Below, in pieces: positions 27,291 to 36,235 of a stretch of DNA of 53,631 bases; position 1 is the stretch's first letter, and each line of letters opens with the position of its first letter. This stretch comes from Sulfurirhabdus autotrophica (GTDB lineage Bacteria; Pseudomonadota; Gammaproteobacteria; Burkholderiales; SMCO01), in assembly GCF_004346685.1 (NCBI RefSeq), contig NZ_SMCO01000022.1, forward strand, positions 1 through 53,631, written 5' to 3'. The notes under the pieces were generated by a model. It saw only the letters and a list, made by a program, of their open reading frames with translations. It was not told the origin of the DNA and ran no database searches. The position numbers and the translations under genes were made by a program.

Positions 27291-28292
27291 TTACTTTTTC
27301 TGATGAAATTCTACGAGTGCTTTTCGGGCACGGTCATAGACTTCTGCAGGAATGTAATTGGATTTTGCCAGATCTGCTGCTGCACGGTCACGGATGCTGT
27401 TGATTTCAGTTTCAGATTCTTTCCACGCGGGGGTAACGGTAATGCCATTTTTTTGTAAAACGGCAACGCTCTTTTCGTTGTCTTTACGCGTTTCGGTTAG
27501 CAATTGCTGACTTACCTCGTTACCGGTGCGTTGCAATAGTCCCTGCAAGTCTTTAGGAAGTTTGTTAAAGAATTTGCTGGATACAACCAGTCCGCCAATG
27601 CCATCTGCCATAGCATCCTCAGTCATATAAGGTGTTTTGGTGAACCATTGCAGGGCGATAGCGCCAAGTGGTGGAGCAAGAGTGGTATCGATCAACCCAG
27701 TAGACAAGCTGGTAAATACTTCAGTAATAGGGAGTGGAATGGGGGATATACCACTGGCGGCAAAAAAAGCCGTAGCAAGTGGATCTCCTTCCCATAGCCA
27801 GATTCGGTGTTTTTTCAGTTCTGCCATAGAGTTAATAGGGGTTTTGGAAAAAATTCGTACAAATCCTACTTCCATCCATCCCAATAATTCGTAGTCATTT
27901 TTGCGGAAACCAGCCTGAATTTCTGGCATGAGCTTGGCGCGTACATAATCCACTTCAGCGTAGGTACGAAATAAAAACGGCATTTCAAGTACCCGTGCAG
28001 GTGAGTATATATTGCCAATGCCATGGCCGGTTATTGCTGCGCCATTGAGTTGGCCGTATTTAATTTTGCGCAGCATGTCAGGTTCGTCACCAGAAACACC
28101 ACCCGGATAAAATTTAAATTGAAGGCGCCCCTGACTCTCTTTGGAAACTTTTTCAGACCAGGCTTTAATGACATTCATCCACGTTGAACCCGCTGGGGCA
28201 AGCGTTGCAAATTTGAGTATATAAGTATCATCAGCCCTTACTGTAAATGCACATAGCAGCAGTAGCAACAAACCCAGTTGTTTTACCTTCAA
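27291..28292 (-). CDS. TRAP transporter substrate-binding protein (DctP family)
   Basis: The 333-residue periplasmic protein has a signal peptide (VKQLGLLLLLLCAFTVRA, cleavage near residue 20) and the DctP fold: LKFATLAPAGSTWMNVIKAW, QFKFYPGGVSGDEPDMLRKI, MPFLFRTYAEVDYVRAKL and a WEGDPLATAFF segment. The last of these takes the place of the usual RVPxxP/Arg selectivity region, where many acid-binding DctP proteins have R; this suggests a non-typical ligand. Known TatT-linked homologs (Treponema Tp0957) are thought to bind hydrophobic molecules, but the ligand here cannot be told. The start overlaps the tatT stop by 4 bp. Confidence 0.93.
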   Translation of the reverse strand: MKVKQLGLLLLLLCAFTVRADDTYILKFATLAPAGSTWMNVIKAWSEKVSKESQGRLQFKFYPGGVSGDEPDMLRKIKYGQLNGAAITGHGIGNIYSPARVLEMPFLFRTYAEVDYVRAKLMPEIQAGFRKNDYELLGWMEVGFVRIFSKTPINSMAELKKHRIWLWEGDPLATAFFAASGISPIPLPITEVFTSLSTGLIDTTLAPPLGAIALQWFTKTPYMTEDAMADGIGGLVVSSKFFNKLPKDLQGLLQRTGNEVSQQLLTETRKDNEKSVAVLQKNGITVTPAWKESETEINSIRDRAAADLAKSNYIPAEVYDRARKALVEFHQKK

Positions 28293-29161
28293 AATAATTC
28301 CCCCTCTTTAGTGAGTAGCAAGCGTGCTTTACGTTGGGAAATGGCGTTGACCAAAGCCATTTCAGGAAAAATGTCCGGTGGTGCGTTCACTATGGCAGTT
28401 AATTTGTCATGAAACGTTTTGCGGTCTGCTTGCTGAACGGATAAATATTGTGCATAGAGTAAATCAACGATAAGCAATTTACCTTGGGTCAGATCTCGCG
28501 CTTTTTTGAAATGCTTTTCGGATAAGGCGAAATCCCCTCCCAGCATGGGGGGTCTGCTACCATGCCATACCCCAAAAAATAATTGGGGGCCGCCGTAGTA
28601 ATAATTTTCATCCAGTTCAATGACCCGTTGCATGAGTGATGAAACTTTGCTTAATTCGGCAATGCGGCTTGGATCGTCACGGTTCAAGTCAATTAATTTG
28701 GCCCAATTGGAAGCTGCCCAGAATAGCGCCGGCACAGCATTGCTATCGAGATGCGATATGTTTTGCTGGAGGGTGTCGTTACGCATGGACTGAATATCCC
28801 CTTTCAATCCAAACGTTGCCAGAGCTGCAAACGCGTGTTTAAGTCCTCTTTGGTAAAGGCTGGAGGCACGTTCATGATTTTCGTCTTCAACAAATCCAAA
28901 GGCGTAACCATAAAAACCTTGGGCGGCATAGATACGTAATTCACGATTGGTTGGCACTTCCTGAATCATGCCTTCAACCAACTTGATATTGGCTGGAATA
29001 GCTGCCTTGGCTAACTCCAGATCCGTTTCGTGATTCATGGCAATTACGCCGCTGTCCATGATGCTGACAGTAGAGCGAGCAACGATTTGCCCCATCGAGC
29101 AGGCATTCAACAGTAAAGCGCACAGGCTGACTGTCAGTAGACGCGAAAAATGCATATTCAT
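28289..29161 (-). CDS. TatT family lipoprotein (TRAP-associated TPR protein)
   Basis: The protein of about 290 residues is a lipoprotein: a short signal sequence (FSRLLTVSLCALLLNAC) ends in the lipobox LNAC, with Cys at about residue 21. The rest is helical with TPR-like repeats (SSLYQRGLKHAFAAL, LMQRVIELDENYYYGGPQLFFGVWHGSRPP), as in TatT proteins (Treponema Tp0956), which form trimers and bind the TRAP receptor. The frame is open 47 codons further upstream, but GGGG lies 4 bp before the ATG at 29161; an ATG at 29155 is also possible. It is the first gene of the TRAP operon. Confidence 0.88.
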   Translation of the reverse strand: MNMHFSRLLTVSLCALLLNACSMGQIVARSTVSIMDSGVIAMNHETDLELAKAAIPANIKLVEGMIQEVPTNRELRIYAAQGFYGYAFGFVEDENHERASSLYQRGLKHAFAALATFGLKGDIQSMRNDTLQQNISHLDSNAVPALFWAASNWAKLIDLNRDDPSRIAELSKVSSLMQRVIELDENYYYGGPQLFFGVWHGSRPPMLGGDFALSEKHFKKARDLTQGKLLIVDLLYAQYLSVQQADRKTFHDKLTAIVNAPPDIFPEMALVNAISQRKARLLLTKEGELF

Positions 29162-29288
29162 GCAACCCCGGTTAAGAAAAATGCAAACGCTTTTAAGTTG
29201 GAATGTGGTGATGATTGCTGTTGAGTTTTTATATTTTTGGCTTGCCAATTTATTATGCCATTTAATTTTGCTGGCAGGGGAAAAAGTT

Positions 29289-29306
29289 GGGCATGCTTTC
29301 ATGCCC
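29289..29306 (-). terminator. Terminator after the DUF2784 gene, before the TRAP operon
   Basis: GGGCATG (29289-29295) pairs with CATGCCC (29300-29306). On the minus strand it is followed by AACTTTTT, a fair T-tract. Confidence 0.7.
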
Positions 29307-29324
29307 AGGTTATATATGATTTGC

Positions 29325-29738
29325 TTATGTATCGGAAAAAGGTTCCGGTGGTTTGCTTGAGTATTTTTGCGGTAATGTTGGTTTGATAACGATCATGCTT
29401 AAAATGACTGCCATAGCAAAAATCAGGTAAATGACTGTGAATACAGTTTCAGGAAAGTCATAGAACAGCAGTCGCGATACCCAACGCTGAATAAAGCCTG
29501 GTTGAGTAGTTCGGGTGCCGCGAAGCAAGTCTTCCCATGTGGTCAACGGGCATACTTTACCGAACAATGTTTCGATAGCAACGAAAAGAATAGCAAGCAG
29601 ATGGAGTATACGAAACCAGAAGTTGCGTATCCACTGCCAATTGCGAAATGCGCCTATCCAGATCAGGCACAATCCTACGACCACGAACAATACAAAAAAA
29701 AAGTGGATAACCAGAACAGTATCAGCGAGCAGGCGCAT
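29325..29738 (-). CDS. DUF2784 membrane protein
   Basis: The 137-residue protein fits DUF2784: VIHFFFVLFVVVGLCLIWIGAF, RILHLLAILFVAIETLFGKVCPLTTWEDLLR with the conserved CPLTxWE, and a C-terminal helix (VFTVIYLIFAMAVILSMIVI). Three to four membrane helices are visible. The function of DUF2784 is unknown. It follows the SpoIIAA-like gene by 25 bp and is ended by a terminator. Confidence 0.9.
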   Translation of the reverse strand: MRLLADTVLVIHFFFVLFVVVGLCLIWIGAFRNWQWIRNFWFRILHLLAILFVAIETLFGKVCPLTTWEDLLRGTRTTQPGFIQRWVSRLLFYDFPETVFTVIYLIFAMAVILSMIVIKPTLPQKYSSKPPEPFSDT

Positions 29739-29763
29739 ACCGTTCTTTTATGCCTGAGCGAGC

Positions 29764-30111
29764 TTAGCCGGGTATGATCCAGTTATGTGCAACATCATAA
29801 TCTTCAAATATCTGGATTTTGGCGTCGAGGAAAAGGCGTTGAATCCACGCACTCCAGCTGATCCATTTTTCCTTAGTAACGACTGCAATCTTGTTGAAAT
29901 CAAATTGATGTTCACGGCTGAATTTTATTTCTTCCCATGCTACATCCACGGTAAAGCCAGACATGTCGCGCAAATCAATTAAGAGATTGAGTGTGCCTTT
30001 AAATTTCAGGCCATATAGAACTGCTGCTTCAAATTCTTTGTAGTCTGATAAGGTGAATTCACCTAAAACAGCCAGGTTGACGGTATCTTTTTCCAGTTTT
30101 ATTGCAATCAT
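29764..30111 (-). CDS. SpoIIAA-like (STAS-type) protein
   Basis: The 115-residue soluble protein matches the SpoIIAA-like family (PF11964): VNLAVLGEFTLSDYKEFEA, NLLIDLRDMSGFTVDVAWEEIKF, KIAVVTKEKWISWSAWIQRLF, then IQIFEDYDVAHNWI. The fold is STAS/CRAL-TRIO-like with no sign of the phosphorylatable Ser of true SpoIIAA. The role is unknown. It is upstream of DUF2784 on the same strand. Confidence 0.9.
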   Translation of the reverse strand: MIAIKLEKDTVNLAVLGEFTLSDYKEFEAAVLYGLKFKGTLNLLIDLRDMSGFTVDVAWEEIKFSREHQFDFNKIAVVTKEKWISWSAWIQRLFLDAKIQIFEDYDVAHNWIIPG

Positions 30112-30178
30112 GTAGTGACCCTTTTTATTGGTGTGGTTTCTGAAATCAATATAAGCGAGATTTGAGTGCCCGGCAAAT

Positions 30179-31207
30179 TCATTTCAGCTGATGGGGTGTC
30201 GTGCCTGGGTCAATTCTCTCCATTAAATAACACAGGCAGTCTTGCCGGATAACTCGCTCGTCTCTCGTCAACATTGCAGGCATGGATTGTCGTCGCAAAA
30301 CTATTTGATTGCCTTTCACCATAAAATAACTTTCACTGACATCATTGCCACCTTCGTCGATTGCCAGAATGGGTAAGTGGTTGCCTTGGCAATGACCAAA
30401 GGGAGTGCCGGGGCTGAGTTCTTTGAAATTAAAATGATCAATATTCTCGTTAAAGTTAAGCGTGAGATGATTTGTTCCAAAGCCGAATTCGATATTTTCC
30501 GGCACTTTTACCGTGACCACAGTATGAAATAAATCCATATCGTGCTTGGCAATGGGATGGACCGGAAAGTCAGAGAGGTGCAGACACGCATTGATAAATT
30601 CAGCGGCATGTTCTTCACTGCCAGGGGTGTCAGTCTTGCCGCATTCAATGGTTACTGATGGGCAGAGCGTGGCAAAGGCGGCGGATTGAACTCCGGTTGG
30701 CCGGATGAAATACACCACAATACGGCTAAATAGCGTGGCAAGATGAAAGAAATGTTGATCCAGTCGGTTGATGCAGGCGTAATGGGGATTAAGTCCGGTA
30801 TTATTATGAATGTCGATACTGGCAAAAGGACTGCGGCTGCGTAGGGATTCGACAACCTGATGCATGATGCTTTGTTCAACCGAAGAATTGTCTTCACCAC
30901 CTGGCCACACGCGGTTGTAATCAGGCTGCCCATCCAGTCTCCGCAACCCCAGGCGGGCTGCAGAAACATTGCCGACAAAAAGGGAGAGCGCACGCGGTAG
31001 CTCCCGGTTTTGATAACCGCGCAATACAGACTGAATCGCTTTCAAACCTGTGTCTTCGTTGCCGTGCAAGAGTATAGATACAAATAATGGTTCCTGACGT
31101 CTGCCCGGTAAATGAATCAGTGTCGGGCCTGGTAAAATTTTATGTAAATTGGCCGCATCCATATCCAGGAAACGGTCAGGTAGTGCATTTAGCTCAGTGA
31201 GATTCAT
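30179..31207 (-). CDS. M14-type metallopeptidase (succinylglutamate desuccinylase/aspartoacylase-like)
   Basis: The 342-residue protein has the AstE/AspA zinc site: His48 and Glu51 (LLHGNED), then His134 (SIDIHNNTG), with the catalytic Glu188 in TIECGK. Enzymes of this family cut amide bonds of N-acyl amino acids or gamma-glutamyl groups. Its ATG overlaps the stop of the preceding glutamate-cysteine-ligase-like gene by 1 bp (TAATG), so the two proteins are made together and may make and break the same bond type (inference). The natural substrate is unknown. Confidence 0.85.
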   Translation of the reverse strand: MNLTELNALPDRFLDMDAANLHKILPGPTLIHLPGRRQEPLFVSILLHGNEDTGLKAIQSVLRGYQNRELPRALSLFVGNVSAARLGLRRLDGQPDYNRVWPGGEDNSSVEQSIMHQVVESLRSRSPFASIDIHNNTGLNPHYACINRLDQHFFHLATLFSRIVVYFIRPTGVQSAAFATLCPSVTIECGKTDTPGSEEHAAEFINACLHLSDFPVHPIAKHDMDLFHTVVTVKVPENIEFGFGTNHLTLNFNENIDHFNFKELSPGTPFGHCQGNHLPILAIDEGGNDVSESYFMVKGNQIVLRRQSMPAMLTRDERVIRQDCLCYLMERIDPGTTPHQLK

Positions 31208-32622
31208 TAATCAAGATTCCATTCGTGAACCGGCAGCCCGCTTCGTTGATGCGCCAGATAGGCCGCTGTTAATTTGAAAAAATCGCGTCCGTGCTTATCG
31301 ATGAAAGCACGTTGCCAGGCAGCGCCGTTTTGCCCGGTTTTTACCCGCGTGGAAATGATATCAAGGTAACGTTTTCGGTCATCTTCATCAACGTCCAATA
31401 ATTTTAATCCATGGCGGGCCATGGGGATCAGTTCCTCCAACAATAAAGTACGGGTATCAGTGACCGTATTGTCTAACCAAGTGATTTTCGCAGACAGACC
31501 ATGGCGTGCGGCGCTGTAAAAGTTTTCTCGTGCGGTAACAAAGGGTAGTGTGTTCTCTGGCGGAATGTTTAATTTTGCCAAAAAATGGGCTAAACCAAAA
31601 TAGAATGCGGCATTCGCCATCTGATCAACAATGCTGGGGCCAGCGGGAACCACCCTGTGTTCTATGCGAATATGGGGCGTACCGTTTGCATCAAAGCCGA
31701 TAAGTGGGCGATTCCAGCGCCAGATTGTGCCGTTATGTAGTCTCAAGTGACTAAACTCAGTAATATCAGTATCAAAATGCATGGGAAGGAGTATCGGATA
31801 GTTGTCCAGATTTTCTGCAAAACACTCCATTATGGATTCCTGCAGGTAGCCCGAACCGAAAGTCACCCGTTTCTTAGTTGTGCCGCTATCCACGGCTTGT
31901 TCAAATAACGGGATACGTGTCTCGTCCCACAGGGATTTTTCAAACAGAAAGGGGGAGTTTGCGCATGCCGCTAACATTGGCGCCGATAAGAGCACGGATG
32001 CGTTGTAATAACGCACAGCTTCCGTTTCCGGTACTTGCAAGTGCAATTGAAAGGAAGTGGTGGCGGCTTCCAGCATCACGTCCTGATGCAGCGTTTGGAG
32101 ATGTTCGGCGCCTTCAATATCAATTTTAATCGGTTGGTCGTTTCGGCTTTGCAGCACTTGCGTATTCAGCGCGAAATAGCGGTTAAGTGGTGACATGTTG
32201 GCTAGTGTCAGTTCACTTTCCTGTATGGTAGGCAAAATGCCAATCATGATTAGCGCGCTTTCAATTTCGTGTGCAGCTTCAAGGCAATGCTGCCAAGTGG
32301 CGGTGAGCTCAGCTTCCATACGAGTCAATCCGTCGCCACGCAATTGCTGGGGTGTGCTATTTAACTCCACATTGAATTTGGAGAGCTCCGGCACTACCAA
32401 TGGATTGTTCAGGCGCGCGAGATAAGCTTCATTATTGGGATTTGGAAAATAATTGTGGTCCAGCAACCAGGATTCCAGTTCCAGGCCGCCCATACAGCAA
32501 GATTCTCCAAAGTGGCCAGAATGCAAGGTTTGTGCAAGGAGTGCTGTTTCTTCACGCAATCGTTTCTCGAATGTGGAAAAGTCATGGGCACTAAAATGAG
32601 TGTGAGGTATTTCTTGTCCCAT
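31207..32622 (-). CDS. Glutamate-cysteine ligase family protein (GCS2)
   Basis: The 471-residue protein has GCS2 features: GGLELESWLLDHNYFPNP near residue 45, VPELSKFNVELNSTPQQL near 77-94, IRIEHRVVPAGPSIVDQMANAAF (the E-x-R metal/substrate region), and a C-terminal helical part. GCS2 enzymes ligate Glu through its gamma-carboxyl to an amine such as Cys, but several have other acceptors. A classical gshA cannot be excluded; the coupling to an M14-type hydrolase suggests a different acceptor. The start is 9 bp or so from a modest ribosome site. Confidence 0.85.
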   Translation of the reverse strand: MGQEIPHTHFSAHDFSTFEKRLREETALLAQTLHSGHFGESCCMGGLELESWLLDHNYFPNPNNEAYLARLNNPLVVPELSKFNVELNSTPQQLRGDGLTRMEAELTATWQHCLEAAHEIESALIMIGILPTIQESELTLANMSPLNRYFALNTQVLQSRNDQPIKIDIEGAEHLQTLHQDVMLEAATTSFQLHLQVPETEAVRYYNASVLLSAPMLAACANSPFLFEKSLWDETRIPLFEQAVDSGTTKKRVTFGSGYLQESIMECFAENLDNYPILLPMHFDTDITEFSHLRLHNGTIWRWNRPLIGFDANGTPHIRIEHRVVPAGPSIVDQMANAAFYFGLAHFLAKLNIPPENTLPFVTARENFYSAARHGLSAKITWLDNTVTDTRTLLLEELIPMARHGLKLLDVDEDDRKRYLDIISTRVKTGQNGAAWQRAFIDKHGRDFFKLTAAYLAHQRSGLPVHEWNLD

Positions 32623-32721
32623 GCCTAAAAAGTCCTGCTTGCGAGTGTGATGGATTTACTGGGATTGTATTGCAAAACCAATAAAAGCTGTACTTGATCA
32701 GTGCTTGCTTTGATATTTAAT

Positions 32722-32751
32722 GAAAAAGTCCCGCTAAAGCGGGACTTTTTT
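32722..32751 (-). terminator. Terminator after the second PEP-CTERM-type gene
   Basis: AGTCCCGC (32727-32734) and GCGGGACT (32739-32746) pair around TAAA, flanked by five A and seven T. It is bidirectional in form. Confidence 0.9.
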
Positions 32752-32770
32752 TGGCTAACCAATTGCTAAG

Positions 32771-33529
32771 TTAGGATGCTTTACGCATACGCACCAGGCT
32801 TGTTAATCCTAGTAAGCCAGAACCGAAAAGCCATGCAGCAGCAGGAACCGGAACACTGGTGACTGAAACTACATGCATGCTGTTGCCGCTACCTATATCA
32901 AAGTATCCTCGTATGCCAGTTAATCCTGAACTTGCCAGACCCAGGCTTCCGGCTGTCGCTGCCATTGGCGCAGATCCCTGGAGTGTGCTTGTTCCATATC
33001 CTTGTTGAAGCTGCAGCGTGTCGGAATAGGGGGTAGCGCTGGATACATTTGTCAGATATTCCCCTTGGTCGAATAAACCATTGCCGTTAGTATCATGATA
33101 AAGAGTACTGCCACTAATGACATCGCCGGCTTGCAAGCCGTAATTAATTGCGTTAAAAAGGCCTGTTGCATCCCATTCGATATGCAATGGCATATTCAAG
33201 CTACCGCTCCAGTCCACCAGTATTTGTCCCGTAATCAGATTGCTGCCGGATTGGCGGGTCATGCTGATATCATGAAATGTGGGGGCGCTCCCTAAGAATG
33301 TACTCATTGTAATTGATAGACCGCTATTCCCAATGCCAGTATCCGTGTTGTAAGTTAAACTTGCTGCTATGGGTGTAATCGGTGAATTGTTGTTTTTAAT
33401 AATGGTGCCAGTGGAATCCGCAACTACAAGCCCACCAGTGAAATCGAAGGTAATCAAAGCCGCATGCGATGCAGTAGGCAACGCCAGACAGATTACAGTT
33501 GCACAAGTTAATTTCTTAAAATTGTTCAA
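32771..33529 (-). CDS. PEP-CTERM/VPLPA-type sorting domain protein
   Basis: The protein of about 252 residues has a signal peptide (NNFKKLTCATVICLALPTASHA) and a C-terminal sorting signal: VPVPAAAWLFGSGLLGL, then a basic tail RMRKAS. An EF-hand-like calcium loop, DTNGNGLFDQGE, lies near residue 145. It should be exported and anchored or released by exosortase. An ATG at 33541 lies inside the likely ribosome site: GGAGG is 5 bp before TTG at 33529, which gives the typical MNNFKKL start, so TTG was chosen. The terminator follows at 32722-32751. Confidence 0.88.
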   Translation of the reverse strand: MNNFKKLTCATVICLALPTASHAALITFDFTGGLVVADSTGTIIKNNNSPITPIAASLTYNTDTGIGNSGLSITMSTFLGSAPTFHDISMTRQSGSNLITGQILVDWSGSLNMPLHIEWDATGLFNAINYGLQAGDVISGSTLYHDTNGNGLFDQGEYLTNVSSATPYSDTLQLQQGYGTSTLQGSAPMAATAGSLGLASSGLTGIRGYFDIGSGNSMHVVSVTSVPVPAAAWLFGSGLLGLTSLVRMRKAS

Positions 33530-33887
33530 GGTGCCCTCCAATTGATATAGTTGAAAAAGCTTGATTTAGCTTCCTCTCTGGATACTTTCGGTTTGTGGCA
33601 AGTGGCTTCCAATGTTGCGGGTAGTACTTTCTTACCAATTCAATTGTAGTTCATAATCAGAAAGTTATTCATTAGATGTAAATTCGTTAGGTGTTGTACG
33701 GTGGTTTTGAATGAATGAATTTTTCATTGCAACGGCGCTTGATGAGGTTTTCAGGTACTGTACTGCAGGGTAAAATGTTTTCGATTATTTGGTTTGAGGT
33801 CAGGATTCAAATGATTTCGTTGTAAGAGATTAAGCATGTCTGGTGTTAATGTGGAAAGTGTTGCTAGATAAGGTGGAAATTGAGGAT
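33530..33887. other. Intergenic region upstream of the second PEP-CTERM-type gene
   Basis: These about 350 bp hold no convincing gene. On the plus strand TGGCAAGTGGCTTCCA (33597-33612) resembles part of a -24 element but lacks the GC doublet at correct spacing, and no minus-strand sigma-54 promoter is found. The region must hold the PEP-CTERM-type gene promoter, which I could not locate. Confidence 0.4.
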
Positions 33888-34754
33888 TCAGGTGGGTGTT
33901 TCATTTTTCGGATGAGAAATTTTTGGCGTGGTGCGTACACTGATAACGCCGCTGATGACAATGATGAAAATGGCAATCCAGGATGTGAGTGACAGAATTT
34001 CTCCCCAAAATAATATTCCCAACAGGCTGGCGAAAATAACCGTAGTGTAAGCCAGGCTGGCCACAATCAGGGTGGATCCGAGCCGGTAAGCGCGGGTCAT
34101 GGCCAGTTGCGCCAGGGTGGCGGTAGTGCCTAACCCCAGTAACAATAAAAAACCTTTCGTGGTGACTGGATGAAAGCTGTGGAAAATCATCCATATACCC
34201 GCGCCTATGGTGGAGATAAGCGTGAAATAATACACAACACGCCATTCCGGTTCGCCTATTTGTCCCAGCTGTTTTACGTTAAGGTAAGCGATGCCGGCAA
34301 GAAAACCGGAGGCTAATCCCAATAATCCTGCGGATAGCTGGCCGTGGTTCATGGTTGGGCGCAGCAACAGGATCACCCCTGTGAATCCGAGCAAGATCGA
34401 AAAAATTAAAGGCCAGTGCGGGCGTTCTTTCAGATAGAAAGTAATCAGTAATGCCAGAAACAGCGGGGAGGTGTAATTGAGGGTGATTGCGGTGGCCAGT
34501 GGTAATTGACCAATAGCAGTAAAGAAAAACATGAGCGCGACAAAGCCCGAAAGGCCTCGCCAAAGATGCATTCTCCAGTGAGGCGTAGCGAGGGGCAGTT
34601 TTTGTGTTTTGACGATCAGATAAATCACCAGCAGGCCGATGAGTGAGCGATAAAATACCAGTTCAGCACTGGAAAAATATTCTGATCCGAACTTTACGAA
34701 TGCGCCCATCAAGGCAAAAAGTACGCCTGCTACCACCATCCAGCCAGATTTCAT
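33888..34754 (-). CDS. EamA/DMT family transporter
   Basis: The 288-residue protein has about ten membrane helices in two EamA repeats: the first starts GWMVVAGVLFALMGAFVKF and contains LVFYRSLIGLLVIYLI, the second follows GQLSAGLLGLASGFLAGIAYLNVKQLG and ends ISLTSWIAIFIIVISGVI-like. EamA proteins export amino acids, metabolites or drugs; the substrate is not predictable. It lies downstream of the Rieske gene on the same strand, with a strong hairpin between. Confidence 0.92.
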   Translation of the reverse strand: MKSGWMVVAGVLFALMGAFVKFGSEYFSSAELVFYRSLIGLLVIYLIVKTQKLPLATPHWRMHLWRGLSGFVALMFFFTAIGQLPLATAITLNYTSPLFLALLITFYLKERPHWPLIFSILLGFTGVILLLRPTMNHGQLSAGLLGLASGFLAGIAYLNVKQLGQIGEPEWRVVYYFTLISTIGAGIWMIFHSFHPVTTKGFLLLLGLGTTATLAQLAMTRAYRLGSTLIVASLAYTTVIFASLLGILFWGEILSLTSWIAIFIIVISGVISVRTTPKISHPKNETPT

Positions 34755-34815
34755 GTTTGCTCGCTATTGTTGCGTGAAGGTGCAGGGTTAACTGTACTTT
34801 TGTTGGATAGATGCC

Positions 34816-34840
34816 GCTTGCCATCAATGATGGCAAGCGA
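34816..34840. other. Strong intergenic hairpin
   Basis: CGCTTGCCAT (34816-34825) pairs perfectly with ATGGCAAGCG (34831-34840) around a 5-nt loop. No T-run follows on either strand, so it may be an mRNA stabiliser, a Rho-related stop or a mobile repeat. Confidence 0.6.
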
Positions 34841-34883
34841 CTGAGGCAGATATTTACGAAGAGAGTGCGGGTATTGAGATTGA

Positions 34884-35993
34884 TCAGCCTTCAATATGAG
34901 GTCCGATTTCACGGCGAATAAATTCGTGAAAATGCACCATACCATCTTCCATTGGTGACTGGTAAGGTCCGGCATCATTTTCGCCGGCAAGATAAAGCGC
35001 TTTGCGACCTGCATCCATACGCCGACAAATTTCGTCATCTTCAATGGCGGTTTCTTTATATGCCGCTTGTTCTGCCTCGACGAATTCCCGCTCAAATAAG
35101 GCGATGTCTTCCAGGTAGTAAAATTCTACAATGTTGGTGCAGGTTTCTGCCGAAGTGGGCTGGACTGTGCTGATGACCAGCACATGGGGATACCACTCAA
35201 TCATAATGTTGGGGTAGTAGACCATCCAGATGGCACCGTGGGGGGGAACTTTACCTTCATTGTATTTAAGTAATTGCTCGTGCCATTTCTGGTAAACGGG
35301 CGATCCTGGTTTGGCTAACCGGTTGTTAATACCTACTGTCTGAACGCTGTACCATTCGCCGAATTCCCATTTGAGATCGTCGCACGTCACAAATTTGCCC
35401 AGCCCGGGATGGAAGGGTTCTACGTGATAATCTTCCAGATACACTTCTATGAAGGTTTTCCAGTTGAAGTTGTAGTGGTCGATCATGACACGGTCCAGCA
35501 TAAAGCCGGAAAAATCCAGGTTGTTTATCACACCCAGATTGGCAAGATCTTTGGCTACGTCGCGCTTGCCGTTGAACAGCAAACCGTTCCAGTTTTGCAA
35601 TGGTGTTTTGCCCAGATTCAAGCATGGGTTGCCCGGAAAATGGGGCGCACCCAGCAGGGTGCCTTGCTTGTCATAAGTCCAGCGGTGTACAGGGCATACA
35701 ATATTGGGTGTGTTGCCACGACCTTCCAGCATAATGGCTTGGCGGTGACGGCAAATATTGGAAAGCAGTTCAACGCCGTTTGCATTTTTTACCAGCATTT
35801 TTGCGCTATTCATCCAATCCAGCACATGGTAGTCACCCATGTTGGGAACCATTAGCTCATGGCCAATGTAACCCGGGCTATTAGCCAGCAAGATTTTTTT
35901 CTCAATCTCGAAGATAGCAGGGTCGTTATACCATTGAACTGGTAATTGCGGTGATGTATGCAGCAGAGCAGAAGTGTTGGCCAAATCAGACAT
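34884..35993 (-). CDS. Rieske non-heme iron oxygenase, alpha-subunit type
   Basis: The 369-residue protein has the Rieske [2Fe-2S] site Cys81-x-His83 (ICRHR) and Cys100-x2-His103 (CPVHRW), then the mononuclear iron site with His190 and His195 (EDYHVEPFHPGL); a C-terminal Asp should complete it. This is the layout of aromatic-ring hydroxylases and related oxygenases; the substrate is unknown. Homologs commonly lie divergent from xseB-ispA-dxs in this group of bacteria, which may point to a link with isoprenoid or hopanoid metabolism (inference). No reductase gene is next to it. Confidence 0.92.
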   Translation of the reverse strand: MSDLANTSALLHTSPQLPVQWYNDPAIFEIEKKILLANSPGYIGHELMVPNMGDYHVLDWMNSAKMLVKNANGVELLSNICRHRQAIMLEGRGNTPNIVCPVHRWTYDKQGTLLGAPHFPGNPCLNLGKTPLQNWNGLLFNGKRDVAKDLANLGVINNLDFSGFMLDRVMIDHYNFNWKTFIEVYLEDYHVEPFHPGLGKFVTCDDLKWEFGEWYSVQTVGINNRLAKPGSPVYQKWHEQLLKYNEGKVPPHGAIWMVYYPNIMIEWYPHVLVISTVQPTSAETCTNIVEFYYLEDIALFEREFVEAEQAAYKETAIEDDEICRRMDAGRKALYLAGENDAGPYQSPMEDGMVHFHEFIRREIGPHIEG

Positions 35994-36235
35994 AAAATCC
36001 CCTCGATAAACGAAGGCTTAGCCCGAAATGTAACATTCGAGCGGAGTTGAATCATTGCCAAGCCCTCAAAAACAAGTGGCTTGACCCCAAATCGACAAAA
36101 AAAGCCGATTATTTTCTCGCAAATTAGTGCAAGGTGCAATATTTCTGTAAAATAGTTACTATTATAGGTTCCCCATGAATATTGGTTGACCCGGATTACT
36201 AAATTGCGGTATTTTTGAGAATTTAAAGTGCGGAC

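Noticed and set aside
33597-33612. Possible sigma-54 promoter near the second PEP-CTERM-type gene
   Set aside because: TGGCAAGTGGCTTCCA is on the wrong strand for the gene and lacks GC at the -12 position.
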